From assembly GCF_017893965.1 (NCBI RefSeq), contig NZ_CP054142.1:868001-932000 (forward strand): a stretch of DNA of 64,000 bases, given 5' to 3'. The translations under genes and the position numbers were made by a program. Positions within the stretch are counted from its first letter, which is position 1. Every line of letters starts with the position of its first letter. Under the pieces are notes generated by a model, which was not told the DNA's origin, searched no databases, and saw only the letters and a program-made list of their open reading frames with translations. This DNA comes from Treponema parvum (GTDB taxonomy: Bacteria; Spirochaetota; Spirochaetia; Treponematales; Treponemataceae). Of the stretch, positions 51,407-60,596 are shown piece by piece.

Positions 51407-53839
51407 ATGCGTTCGATGCGCCGTCCGCTGCTCTATATATTTTTTGCCGCCGTTTTGTGTTCGTGTTTAAGCGTTTGGGCGCAGGAAAATTCAGGCGAAC
51501 AGCCGGATCCCGACAATTGGTATTTGGGTAAAAACATAACTTCGATCACTTTTGAAGGACTTAAAAATGTAAGAAAGGTAGAACTTGACGGAATCATTTC
51601 AAGTTTTATAAATAAACCTTTTAACGACGAACTTTTCGGAAACCTGTTGGACAGATTATATGCTGTCGATTTTTTCGACGATATTTCTCCTACCGCGCAT
51701 CGCGATCCAAAAAAAGAAGACGGCGTAAGGCTTGTTTTTACCGTAGAAGAAAAGCCTGTGGTTTCGCGTATAGTTTTTTCAGGCAACAATAAGATCCGGA
51801 ACGGAGAATTGCGGGATGCTATCGCTCTTAAAACCGACGATATTTTCGTCTTGAGCAAGGTTCTTGTGGACGAACGCGCCATACGCAATAAGTATTTGGA
51901 AAAAGGTTACCTCGATATAAAAGTGACTTCCAAGACGACGGAAACCGACGGCGGAATTGTCGTAACTTTTTATATCGAAGAAGGGTACAACACCGTAGTT
52001 ACTGATATAAAATTTTCCGGCAACAGGATAATTTCGTCAAAAACGCTTACTAGCCGTCTTAAAATGAAAAAAAAAGGCTTGTTCAGAAAGGGCGCTTTTG
52101 AAGAATCTCAGCTTGAAACCGACAAGCAGGAGATAGTTAAATATTACAAAGATTCGGGCTACATAAACGCAAGCGTAATCGACGTAATACGCGAAACAAC
52201 TAAAAACGAAGAAAAAAAATGCGATGAACTCACATTGACCTTTGTAATTCAGGAAGGCGCTCAGTACACGTTCGGCGGAATGTCGTTTGCCGGCAATACT
52301 ATTTTTCCCTTAGAACAGATTGAAAGTCTTGTAAAACTTAAAAAAGGCGATATTTTCAATCAGACGAAATTTCAAGAAAGCGTTATGGCCGTTGCCGATC
52401 TGTATTACGAAAACGGCTATACGTCGAATAAATTTGACCCGGCAATCACACAAGATGCGGATTCCCGCGTAGTTTCGGTAATGCTGAATATCGAAGAAAA
52501 TGCGAGGAGCCATGTTGAAAACATCATCGTGCGTGGAAATACTAAAACTAAAGAAGAAATAATCCTGCGCGAAATTCCCATAGAGTCGGGGGACGTCTTT
52601 TCAAAGGCCAAGGTTACGACGGGATTGCGCAACCTGTATAATCTTCAGTATTTTTCGGGAGTAGTGCCCGACGTTACTCCCGGATCCGAAGAAAATCTTG
52701 TCAATTTGGTCGTCTCTGTGGAAGAGCAGTCCACCACAAGCATAGAATTCGGCCTTACGTTTTCAGGCGTCACCGATCCCGACGATCTTCCGTTCGCTCT
52801 GTTTTTAAAATGGCAGGATTCCAATATACGCGGAACCGGTAAGTCTATTTCCGCCAGCACTACGCTCGCTACCGACGAGCAGTCCGTTACTGTAGGTTTT
52901 GACGAAAACTGGCTTTTCGGAAAACCGATTTCATTTTCCGAAGCGCTGACGTTTTCACACGCGAATCTCAATGCGCTCAGAAGCGTCGTCATGGCCGACG
53001 GAACGGTAAACACCAACGATTACTATTTAAGCTATGAGCAATGGAATATCTCTTTGAACACTGGGTTTGGCCGCAGGTGGACGCCTGACTGGGCTATCAT
53101 AGCTTTGTCGGGAGGACTTACCAACCGATTGATAAACAATGTCTATGACGAAGACTTATACAGACCGCTTGACAGCGCGATAAGCAATTACGCCAACGAA
53201 TGGGGACTGAAAAACGCAGTCTGGGCGGCTTTTTCATTGGATGACCGCGACATAAACTGGGATCCTTCCAAGGGATGGTTTTTTAGCCAAAGATTTTCAT
53301 GGTACGGATTGACTCCGTTTGAAACGGAATTTTACTTACAGAGCGCTACTAAAGGCGAATTTTATTTTACTCTGTGGAATTTGCCGGTTACCGAAACATG
53401 GAGCTGGAAAATGGTTTTGGCGGGATATTCCGGACTCACAATGCAGGTGCCCGCGTATAATTCTTTTGTAAGCCGCACGAGCCAGCTTTACATAGACGGT
53501 ATGTTTACGGGGCGCGGATGGACGAATATTTATAATTCCCTTCGGGGACGCGCTTTGTGGACAAGCTACCTTGAATTGCGCATGCCCGTAGTTCGCGGAG
53601 TTTTGGCTATCGACGGCTTTCTCGATGCGGCCGTCGTAAAAGACAGTCCCTACGAGCTGTTTAACGATCTTAACATAAACGATTTTTATTTCAGCACCGG
53701 GCCGGGACTTCGCTTTTCAATTCAGCAATTTCCGCTGCGTCTGTTGTTTGCAAGCAAATTCAGGCATAACGATGAAAGAGGTTTTTATTGGGACGACATC
53801 TGGCGGTTCGTTTTGTCGTTTAACATCATAAATAAGTGA
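51407..53839 (+). CDS. bamA: Outer membrane protein assembly factor BamA (Tp92 homologue)
   Basis: 810 residues. A signal peptide (~1-25, ending VWAQ) is followed by five POTRA domains (~35-405) recognisable by repeated ISFEG/FSGN-type strands (ITSITFEGLKNV, VSRIVFSGNNKIR, VTDIKFSGNRII, YTFGGMSFAGNTI, VENIIVRGNTKTKEE). The Omp85 barrel follows (~420-810) with DRDINWDPSKGWFFSQRF and GRGW in the place of the VRGF/Y substrate loop motif. It inserts outer-membrane proteins. AAGGGG precedes the ATG. The neighbours tamB and skp belong to the same task. Confidence 0.94.
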   Translation: MRSMRRPLLYIFFAAVLCSCLSVWAQENSGEQPDPDNWYLGKNITSITFEGLKNVRKVELDGIISSFINKPFNDELFGNLLDRLYAVDFFDDISPTAHRDPKKEDGVRLVFTVEEKPVVSRIVFSGNNKIRNGELRDAIALKTDDIFVLSKVLVDERAIRNKYLEKGYLDIKVTSKTTETDGGIVVTFYIEEGYNTVVTDIKFSGNRIISSKTLTSRLKMKKKGLFRKGAFEESQLETDKQEIVKYYKDSGYINASVIDVIRETTKNEEKKCDELTLTFVIQEGAQYTFGGMSFAGNTIFPLEQIESLVKLKKGDIFNQTKFQESVMAVADLYYENGYTSNKFDPAITQDADSRVVSVMLNIEENARSHVENIIVRGNTKTKEEIILREIPIESGDVFSKAKVTTGLRNLYNLQYFSGVVPDVTPGSEENLVNLVVSVEEQSTTSIEFGLTFSGVTDPDDLPFALFLKWQDSNIRGTGKSISASTTLATDEQSVTVGFDENWLFGKPISFSEALTFSHANLNALRSVVMADGTVNTNDYYLSYEQWNISLNTGFGRRWTPDWAIIALSGGLTNRLINNVYDEDLYRPLDSAISNYANEWGLKNAVWAAFSLDDRDINWDPSKGWFFSQRFSWYGLTPFETEFYLQSATKGEFYFTLWNLPVTETWSWKMVLAGYSGLTMQVPAYNSFVSRTSQLYIDGMFTGRGWTNIYNSLRGRALWTSYLELRMPVVRGVLAIDGFLDAAVVKDSPYELFNDLNINDFYFSTGPGLRFSIQQFPLRLLFASKFRHNDERGFYWDDIWRFVLSFNIINK

Positions 53840-53844
53840 TAGTT

Positions 53845-53875
53845 ACGGCCGCCTGTCCGCGGCGGCCGTGTTTTT
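53845..53875 (+). terminator. Terminator or attenuator between bamA and skp
   Basis: ACGGCCGCC (53845-53853) and GGCGGCCGT (53861-53869) form a perfect 9-bp stem with a 7-base loop, followed by GTTTTT, only five bases after the bamA stop. Confidence 0.8.
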
Positions 53876-53903
53876 AATCGGATTTGGTATTGGGAGTTAC
53901 CGT

Positions 53904-54425
53904 ATGAATAAGACAATTCGCTATTTTTTTATATGTTTGTTTTTTATCCTTCCGCATGCCTTTGCCCAGCAGCAGATAACCCGTTTCGGCGTCGTAGATA
54001 CGTCTCGCGTATATCAATCGTATTTTAGAAATTCTACGGCAGTGCGAAATTACGAATCCAAAAAGGCTCAGTTTCAGGAAGAGATCAATAAAAGAACTCT
54101 GGAGCTGCAGAATCTTCAGGCGCAAAAGCTGGAATATGAAAAAAACGACAATCAGTCGGCGGCGCTCCGCATTGAAAGCGAAATCGTAAAAAAAACCGAT
54201 TTTTTAAACGAGTACACGAACGCCAAGAATATAGAACTTGAAACCATAAAAAATTCCCTTCAAAGATCCGATTCTTTTTACCAAAAACTGTATGCGACGC
54301 TTTCGCACATTGCAGAATCGGAAGGCTACAGCATGATCTTAAGTCTTCAGCAGGCTAACGCCATCCTTTGGTACAGCCCTTCGGTAGACATTACCGATCA
54401 GGTGATAAGAGAACTGGGACTTTAG
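53904..54425 (+). CDS. skp: Skp/OmpH-family periplasmic chaperone
   Basis: 173 residues. The signal peptide ends in PHAFAQQ. The mature protein opens with FGVVDTSRVYQSY, the typical Skp strand, then a long charged coiled-coil (~50-125) forming the tentacle, and a closing strand ILWYSPSVDITDQVIREL. It holds unfolded outer-membrane proteins for BamA. GGGAG precedes ATG 53904; the in-frame ATG at 53868 lies just behind the terminator and would add unrelated residues. Confidence 0.88.
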   Translation: MNKTIRYFFICLFFILPHAFAQQQITRFGVVDTSRVYQSYFRNSTAVRNYESKKAQFQEEINKRTLELQNLQAQKLEYEKNDNQSAALRIESEIVKKTDFLNEYTNAKNIELETIKNSLQRSDSFYQKLYATLSHIAESEGYSMILSLQQANAILWYSPSVDITDQVIRELGL

Positions 54426-54450
54426 TTTTTTATCGGGCGGCAGGCGAAAA

Positions 54451-57069
54451 ATGGCAACGGATTCTCAAATGACGCCGTTAATGGCACAGTATGTTTCGAT
54501 AAAAGAAAAACACAAAGAAGACGTTCTCTTTTTCAGGCTGGGCGATTTTTACGAGATGTTTTTTGAAGACGCGGTGGAAATTTCGCGACTTTTAAATCTC
54601 ACGCTTACGCACCGGCAAGGCACTCCTATGTGCGGCGTTCCTTATCACGCCGCAAAGATCTACATAGCAAGGCTTTTGCGGCTCGGAAAAAAAATTGTGA
54701 TATGCGAGCAGGTGGGTGAAATTTCTCACGGAAAAGGACTTACCGAACGCAAGGTTGTGGAGATAATTACTCCCGGCACCGCCGTAGAATCCGAATACCT
54801 TAACGGATACACCAATAATTACCTCGCTGCTCTGTCCGTCAGCCGCGGCAAAGTGGGATTCGCCTACATAGACGTTACAACGTCGGATTTTTGCGCAACT
54901 TCTTGGCCTTCTTCCGTTACGGCCGACAATTTTTCCAAGGAATTGGGACGCTGCAATCCCAGAGAAATTCTTCTTCCGCTGTCGCTGAAAAACAACCAGG
55001 AAATTCAAGCGCCCATTGCTGCTATGCCCGGAATATCCGTAACCTACTATCCGGACTGGCATTTTTCTTTTGAGCTTTCATATAAAAAGCTTGTTTCGCA
55101 ATTTAAAACCGCAAACCTGCAGCCTTTCGCATTGAATGAAAATTCGCCTGAAATTCCGCCTGCGGGTTTTTTGCTCGATTACCTTGAAAAGACTACCAAC
55201 ACGAGCATACCTCACATAAGTTCCATAAGAATTTATCACGACAGCGATTATGTAATTATAGACGATTCTTCGAGGCGCAATCTTGAAATAGTATCGAATT
55301 TGCGCGACGGGAGCAGCCGGTATACGCTTTTGGAATGTGTAAATTATACCGTAACCGCTATGGGCGGCAGAATGATGAGAGCTTGGCTTTTGTCGCCTCT
55401 TACCGACTGCAAAAAAATATCCGCCCGTCAAACGCACATTGATTTTTTTGTAAAAAACAGGGGTTTGCTCGCTAAGATAAGAGAAAATCTTTCTTCGGTT
55501 CTGGACATAGAGCGCCTTGCCGGGCGAATAGCGATGGACAGAGCGCACGCAAAGGATCTGCAGGCGCTGAAGGCGAGCCTTGCATCGTGGCTTTTAGTGC
55601 GGGAATCCTTGTTGCAGCAGGACTTCGCGCAAATCCCTTCCGAACAGGCGCAGGAGATCATAGATATGGTGCAAAATGCCATAGCCGACGATCCTGCGAC
55701 GTCTTTAACCGAAGGCGGAATAATAAAAGACGGGTGGTCTGAAGAACTTGACCGATGGCGCCGTATAAACGGAAATTTTAACGAAATACTTGAAAAATAT
55801 CTTGAGGAAGAAAAAAAACAGACGGGAATTTCCACTCTTAAAATAAAATACAACAACAGTATCGGATATTGTCTTGAAGTTACCAGAGGAAAATTGGGCG
55901 CCGTTCCAGAGCATTTTATAATGAGGCGCTCACTTTTAAATGCCGATCGTTATACGACGACAAGACTTCAAGAGCTTGAAAAAGAACTTACGCAGGCGGA
56001 AACAAGGATAAACGAGCTTGAACGCGACCTGTTTATCGAAATCCGAAATAAATTAAAAAACTTTGTTCCGTATCTTTTAAAAACATCGCATGAAATCGCA
56101 TATACCGACGTTACTTCATCGCTGGCTCACGCGGCGATATTGCAGAACTGGGTTAGGCCTGAAATTGACGACAGCGTAGCCTTTTTTGTGCAGGGCGGGC
56201 GGCATCCTGTAGTAGAGCGGCATCTGCCTACGGGCGAATTCGTTCCCAACGATTTGGCTCTTTTTACCGAAGCGCAGACGGAAAAAGAAACTTCTTTTGC
56301 ACTTATAACAGGGCCCAACATGGCGGGAAAGAGCACATATCTGCGTCAAAACGCACTCATTGCGCTTTTGGCTCAAATCGGTTCGTTTGTTCCGGCACAA
56401 AAAGCGCATATGGGCGTTGTCGACCGCATATTTTGCCGCGTAGGCGCCAGCGACAATCTTGCACGCGGAGAATCTACGTTTCTCGTTGAAATGACCGAGA
56501 CCGCCCACATATTGAGATCCACAACTTTAAAGTCCTTTGTGATTATGGATGAAGTAGGCCGAGGAACGTCCACTGAAGATGGGCTTTCCATTGCGTGGGC
56601 CGTCGCGGAATATCTGCTTGATGTTCTTAAATGCAAAACTCTTTTTGCAACCCATTATCATGAACTTACGCGCATGGAGCATCCGGCGCTGAGCCTTTTA
56701 TGTATGGAAGTTTCCGAGCAAAGCGGATCCGTCGTGTTTATGAGAAAAATAAAACAAGGCGCTTCCGAAAATTCTTACGGAATCCACGTCGCCCGCCTTG
56801 CCGGTGTTCCCCAAGATGTGATAGACAGGGCTAACGAGATACTCGCTCACATCCAGTCTGTGGCGTCTTCCCGCCCGTTGCTAACTTCGTCTCATGAAAT
56901 ACCGGTACTTGAAAAAAAAGAAGAAAAAATCAAGTCTATTTCGCCCGGTCTTTTCAGCGACGAAGAGATGATATTGGATGAAATCCTTTCCTGCGATACG
57001 GACGAAATGACGCCTCTGTCCGCTCTTCAAAATATCGCCCGCTGGAAAAAATCTTTGTCCGGCCGCTAA
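54451..57069 (+). CDS. mutS: DNA mismatch repair protein MutS
   Basis: 872 residues. The mismatch-reading motif is seen in FFRLGDFYEMFFEDA (Phe-x-Glu type), followed by connector, lever and clamp domains, Walker A GPNMAGKST (~621-629), ESTFLVEMTE, Walker B VIMDEVGRGTSTEDG and ATHYHELT. It recognises mismatches and starts repair; MutL is not in this window. It begins 25 bases after skp. Confidence 0.97.
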   Translation: MATDSQMTPLMAQYVSIKEKHKEDVLFFRLGDFYEMFFEDAVEISRLLNLTLTHRQGTPMCGVPYHAAKIYIARLLRLGKKIVICEQVGEISHGKGLTERKVVEIITPGTAVESEYLNGYTNNYLAALSVSRGKVGFAYIDVTTSDFCATSWPSSVTADNFSKELGRCNPREILLPLSLKNNQEIQAPIAAMPGISVTYYPDWHFSFELSYKKLVSQFKTANLQPFALNENSPEIPPAGFLLDYLEKTTNTSIPHISSIRIYHDSDYVIIDDSSRRNLEIVSNLRDGSSRYTLLECVNYTVTAMGGRMMRAWLLSPLTDCKKISARQTHIDFFVKNRGLLAKIRENLSSVLDIERLAGRIAMDRAHAKDLQALKASLASWLLVRESLLQQDFAQIPSEQAQEIIDMVQNAIADDPATSLTEGGIIKDGWSEELDRWRRINGNFNEILEKYLEEEKKQTGISTLKIKYNNSIGYCLEVTRGKLGAVPEHFIMRRSLLNADRYTTTRLQELEKELTQAETRINELERDLFIEIRNKLKNFVPYLLKTSHEIAYTDVTSSLAHAAILQNWVRPEIDDSVAFFVQGGRHPVVERHLPTGEFVPNDLALFTEAQTEKETSFALITGPNMAGKSTYLRQNALIALLAQIGSFVPAQKAHMGVVDRIFCRVGASDNLARGESTFLVEMTETAHILRSTTLKSFVIMDEVGRGTSTEDGLSIAWAVAEYLLDVLKCKTLFATHYHELTRMEHPALSLLCMEVSEQSGSVVFMRKIKQGASENSYGIHVARLAGVPQDVIDRANEILAHIQSVASSRPLLTSSHEIPVLEKKEEKIKSISPGLFSDEEMILDEILSCDTDEMTPLSALQNIARWKKSLSGR

Positions 57070-57123
57070 GCGTTCAGGCTGAAAAATTTGCGGTTTTATT
57101 CATTCTAAAACAATTAATGATAT

Positions 57124-57945
57124 GTGAAATATTTGTCGAAAAGACATTACTGCGTTCCATTTATTCGCCGGCTTTGTTTTTTTATTAAATATCTTGTCAT
57201 TACCGCTTTTAGGTATATGTTTTCTTATATCGCGGGGGGAACGCGATGCATTTGCTGCGGAAATATCTGTATGCTCCTGCCTTTATGCCGCGAGTGCCGC
57301 ATGCGCTTTTTCGACTATGTTTCGCTTACGAGCGGCCGGCGCTGCCGAATCTGCGGTAAAGAACTCATTTCCGAAAACGGGACATGCCTTTCGTGCCGTG
57401 AAAAGAACGCTGCGTCGCATATTTTTCGCATTTATCCGTTATTTTCTTACCGTCTGTGGAATAAGGCGGTTTTATTTGAATGGAAGACGATGAATGTACG
57501 CGTGCTTTCGCCGTTTTTAGCTTCCGTCGTCCATAAAGCGGTATGTGAAATTGAAGGCGAAAGAGATGGAAGTCCGATCCCGATAGTACCGGTTCCGCCG
57601 CGTCCCAATAAAATAAAGGTAAAAGGATGGGATCAAATTGACGAATTGTGCCGTTTTTTAAACGGGTTTTATTCTCATAAAATCATGCCGCTTTTAGCCA
57701 GAAATTCCGTGCAGCAGCAGAAAAAGCTGGGGCGGCTTCAGCGTTTTGAGAGTATAAAAAGCGCGTATTCTTGCGCGCCCAAAAAAGAGCTTGATAAATT
57801 ATTGAGCAGAGGAATTCCCGAAGAGGTGATTCTTTTGGACGACGTCATGACAACCGGAGCTACCGCCGAAAAATGCGCCGCACTTTTACAGGAGATCGGA
57901 ATATATAAAGTGCATGTTCTTACGTTGTTTACTGTAGACGGATAG
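57124..57945 (+). CDS. ComF-type phosphoribosyltransferase-fold protein
   Basis: Up to 273 residues. Two Cys pairs form a zinc-finger-like front, TRCICCGNICMLLPLCRECR then CRICGKELISENGTCLSC, followed by a phosphoribosyltransferase domain with VPPRPNKIKVKGWDQ and the PRPP loop VILLDDVMTTGATAEKC. ComF proteins aid single-strand DNA handling in natural transformation; in other bacteria the role is unclear. The start is uncertain: GTG at 57124 has no ribosome-binding site and adds a hydrophobic N-terminus, while the ATG at 57217 begins 12 residues before the first Cys pair. Confidence 0.82.
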   Translation: MKYLSKRHYCVPFIRRLCFFIKYLVITAFRYMFSYIAGGTRCICCGNICMLLPLCRECRMRFFDYVSLTSGRRCRICGKELISENGTCLSCREKNAASHIFRIYPLFSYRLWNKAVLFEWKTMNVRVLSPFLASVVHKAVCEIEGERDGSPIPIVPVPPRPNKIKVKGWDQIDELCRFLNGFYSHKIMPLLARNSVQQQKKLGRLQRFESIKSAYSCAPKKELDKLLSRGIPEEVILLDDVMTTGATAEKCAALLQEIGIYKVHVLTLFTVDG

Positions 57946-57972
57946 CCGCGAGACGAGGGGAGTGCGCGGCGC

Positions 57973-58001
57973 TTGCACAATATTTGTTTACGATGTATCA
58001 T
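57973..58001 (+). promoter_or_regulatory. Promoter of cheW
   Basis: TTGCAC (57973-57978), 17-base spacer, TATCAT (57996-58001), 23 bases before the cheW start codon. Confidence 0.65.
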
Positions 58002-58024
58002 AAATTTGAATTTACGGAGGCGTT

Positions 58025-58510
58025 ATGGCTGACAGCGATACAAATATTCAATTGGTTACTTTTCAACTGGGCGAAGAACTGTACGGCGTAGATATTATGG
58101 GCGTTAAAGAGATCGTAAAGATACAGGAAATTCGTCCCATTCCTAACGCTCCGTATTATGTTGAAGGAATCTTAAATCTGCGTAAACAGATTATCCCGAT
58201 AATCAATCTGCACAAGCGTTTTCGCTTGCAGCCGTCCGGCGCTAAAGACGGCAGCGGTACGGATTTCGAAGGCGGTTTTATAATTCTCAGCATTGAGGGT
58301 AATAATATCGGCATAATTATCGATCGCATAGCGCGCGTGATTATGGTGGATCTCGCCGAAATAAAGCCGCCGCCCCAATTGCTTTCAGGCATAGGTTCGG
58401 AATATATCCGCGGCGTCATAAGAAACGAAGACAGCGGTTACGTTATCGTGCTTGACATAAACCGCTTGTTTGATCCTAAAGAATTGCAAAAGATAATCGA
58501 ATTTAAATAA
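58025..58510 (+). CDS. cheW: Chemotaxis coupling protein CheW
   Basis: 161 residues. It links chemoreceptors to the kinase CheA. Landmarks: LVTFQLGEELYGVDIMGVKEIV at the start, IRPIPNAPYYVEGILNLRKQIIPIINLHKRF (the receptor/CheA contact face), and IGIIIDRIARVI later. GGAGG lies six bases before the ATG. CheA is not in the window, so this may be a separate CheW copy rather than the one in the main chemotaxis operon. Confidence 0.93.
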   Translation: MADSDTNIQLVTFQLGEELYGVDIMGVKEIVKIQEIRPIPNAPYYVEGILNLRKQIIPIINLHKRFRLQPSGAKDGSGTDFEGGFIILSIEGNNIGIIIDRIARVIMVDLAEIKPPPQLLSGIGSEYIRGVIRNEDSGYVIVLDINRLFDPKELQKIIEFK

Positions 58511-58511
58511 A

Positions 58512-58595
58512 CGAGTTTCCGAAAGAAAACTCGAAGTTAAAAGCTCCGCGCATATTTAGCGGTTCCCGTAAGTCAACGGATGATACTTGTCCGTT
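58512..58595. other. Two short stem-loops behind cheW
   Basis: CGAGTTT (58512-58518) pairs with AAACTCG (58527-58533), resembling the GAGTTT/AAACTC stems in the 13.3-kb repeats. AACGGA (58575-58580) pairs with TCCGTT (58590-58595), followed by TT. Neither has a long T-run, so termination is uncertain. Confidence 0.5.
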
Positions 58596-58630
58596 TTAAG
58601 CTGCAATTATAGATTTGATGGAAATTTAAA

Positions 58631-59725
58631 ATGATACAGACTTTCAGCTCTACAATCCGCCGGCGCGAAATGGACGCAGTGTTAACGTGCATGGTAGACG
58701 AAAAGATCGGCCCCGGAGAACTGAACGCACGCCTTATCCAATCGGTCAAAGATAATTTTTCATGCGCCGGAGCCGTAGCTCTCCGCAGTCCTTCCATCGC
58801 CCTGTACTATGCTCTAAAGGCCATGGAGCTCGCTTCCGATTCCGTCGTAATGATTTCAGCTCTTGCGCCGTCATGGCAGCTTCTTTGCCTTGAGAACTTT
58901 GGATATAAGCTTCTTGTGCTTGACGTTGACGAGAAAACGGGACTGGTTACTCCCGATATAGTTTTTGAAGGCATAAAAAAGGGCGGAAGAGTTCTTTTAC
59001 TCCATGAAACCATGGGTATAATGCCCGATATGCAGGGTATTATGGATCTCGGAATCCCTGTGATCGAAGATATTTCGCAGAGCGCAGGCGCAGTATATAA
59101 GCCTGATGCGCCGCCTGAAGAGAGCGCTCAGGAATTCGGCGGCGAAAATAAAATCGGTTCCGAACCCGCCGCGCCAAAAGCCGGTTCTTTCGGTCTTTTT
59201 ACGATAATGGGTCTCGAAGAACACGACATAATTACGGCGGGGGGCGGAGCCGTCCTCATGGCTTCAAACCGACGCGATTGGACGGTTTTAAAAAAATATA
59301 CGGACAATTTACCTCAAACGGATCTGCTTCCGGACATAAACAGCGCTCTCGGCTGGGTTCAATTAAAGGAGTACCGCCGCAACGAAGAAATCCGTAAAGA
59401 AATTTTTTCAGCATATTATCGTTCCCTGCTTTCCGGCAAAAATAAAACCTTTTTACGCGCCGCCGACGAAGGATCGGCCGCATGGGGATTCCCAGTGATC
59501 CTGTCCGGCAGTTACAAAGACGTAAAACAATACGCTTCAAAAAAGGATATTGAAATCAGGAGTGCTTACGAACAGAGCGTTATCGCGCTTCGTCCTGATG
59601 AAATAGGTGCTTCATGCAGGACTGCAAAATCACTCTTGTTGAGGTGCGCTCTCTTTCCCATGTATCCTCGATTGGGGAAAAATCAAGTGATAAAAGTTTC
59701 GAGGGTTTTGGGAACCTTGCCGTGA
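58631..59725 (+). CDS. DegT/DnrJ/EryC1/StrS-fold protein with His at the catalytic Lys position
   Basis: 364 residues of the PLP-dependent sugar aminotransferase fold. The cofactor Asp region is kept (VIEDISQSAGA, 144-153), and the GGGAV strand (204-208) follows. The Lys that binds PLP, normally six residues before the last part of GEGG, is His198 (LEEHDIITAGGG); no Lys occurs in this segment. His at this place defines the ColD/E1-type sugar 3-dehydratases of the same fold. A hydrophilic insert sits at ~156-183 (Pro/Glu/Ala-rich). Genes for sugar-nucleotide synthesis are not adjacent; it precedes nadK by 13 bases. Enzyme reaction unknown. Confidence 0.75.
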   Translation: MIQTFSSTIRRREMDAVLTCMVDEKIGPGELNARLIQSVKDNFSCAGAVALRSPSIALYYALKAMELASDSVVMISALAPSWQLLCLENFGYKLLVLDVDEKTGLVTPDIVFEGIKKGGRVLLLHETMGIMPDMQGIMDLGIPVIEDISQSAGAVYKPDAPPEESAQEFGGENKIGSEPAAPKAGSFGLFTIMGLEEHDIITAGGGAVLMASNRRDWTVLKKYTDNLPQTDLLPDINSALGWVQLKEYRRNEEIRKEIFSAYYRSLLSGKNKTFLRAADEGSAAWGFPVILSGSYKDVKQYASKKDIEIRSAYEQSVIALRPDEIGASCRTAKSLLLRCALFPMYPRLGKNQVIKVSRVLGTLP

Positions 59726-59738
59726 TTTTGACAATGTT

Positions 59739-60596
59739 ATGAAAAAATGTCTTATTATTGAGAACAGCTTTAAAGAAGACTCTTTTGCCATAGGCAGGGA
59801 AATCGACGAGTTTTTGTCCATGCGAAACATAAAGGCTTCGCATTTCGTCATAGCCGAGGATTCTAAAAAGACAAAGATAGACAGCGTCCCTTTTTGCGGA
59901 AATGATTTTGTTATAACCTTGGGCGGCGACGGGACCGTTCTTTTTGCCGCACGCGGCAGCGCTCCGTGGAACATACCCGTGTTCCCCGTGAACTTAGGCC
60001 TATTCGGTTTTATCGCCGGAGTACAAAGAAATTCATGGCGATCGGATTTGGATTTATTTATAGAAGGGAAACTTGAAGCCGTCGGTCGCAACATGATTCA
60101 GGTAGATGTTTTTCGCAATAAAAAAAAGATTTTTTCTTCGAACAGCTTAAACGACGTAGTGCTCACGTCTTTGCTGCACGTTCAAATGCTTTCTTTCGAC
60201 GTCGTTTACAACAAATCCTTGCTGGGGCATTTTAAAGCCGACGGAATAATCGTAGCCACAGCGACAGGCTCGACCGCATACTCGGTTTCCGCCGGAGGCC
60301 CCATTGTAGATCCTGAACTTGACGCCTTTGTGTTGACTTCAATAAATTCCTTTTCTCTGTCGGTACGGCCTTTAGTCTTTAATCCTGAAGGAAAATTATC
60401 GATAACGATGCTTCCATGGCGAAACAATTCCGTAAGAGCCGTCATAGACGGGCAGGACGCCGTAGAGCTCACCGCCGACGATACTGTGGTCATAACAAAA
60501 TCCCCGCACAAGGCTCTGCTCGCGGGCTGTACGATCGGCAATTTTTATGAGGCGCTCCGTTCAAAATTGAATTGGGCGGGAGGGCCGCATGCTTGA
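59739..60596 (+). CDS. nadK: NAD kinase
   Basis: 285 residues; makes NADP from NAD. The diagnostic GGDGTVLFAAR (62-72), NSLNDVVLTS (the NE/D motif region) and KADGIIVATATGSTAYSVSAGGPIVDP are present. It overlaps recN by eight bases, an arrangement (nadK-recN) common in bacteria. Confidence 0.94.
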   Translation: MKKCLIIENSFKEDSFAIGREIDEFLSMRNIKASHFVIAEDSKKTKIDSVPFCGNDFVITLGGDGTVLFAARGSAPWNIPVFPVNLGLFGFIAGVQRNSWRSDLDLFIEGKLEAVGRNMIQVDVFRNKKKIFSSNSLNDVVLTSLLHVQMLSFDVVYNKSLLGHFKADGIIVATATGSTAYSVSAGGPIVDPELDAFVLTSINSFSLSVRPLVFNPEGKLSITMLPWRNNSVRAVIDGQDAVELTADDTVVITKSPHKALLAGCTIGNFYEALRSKLNWAGGPHA

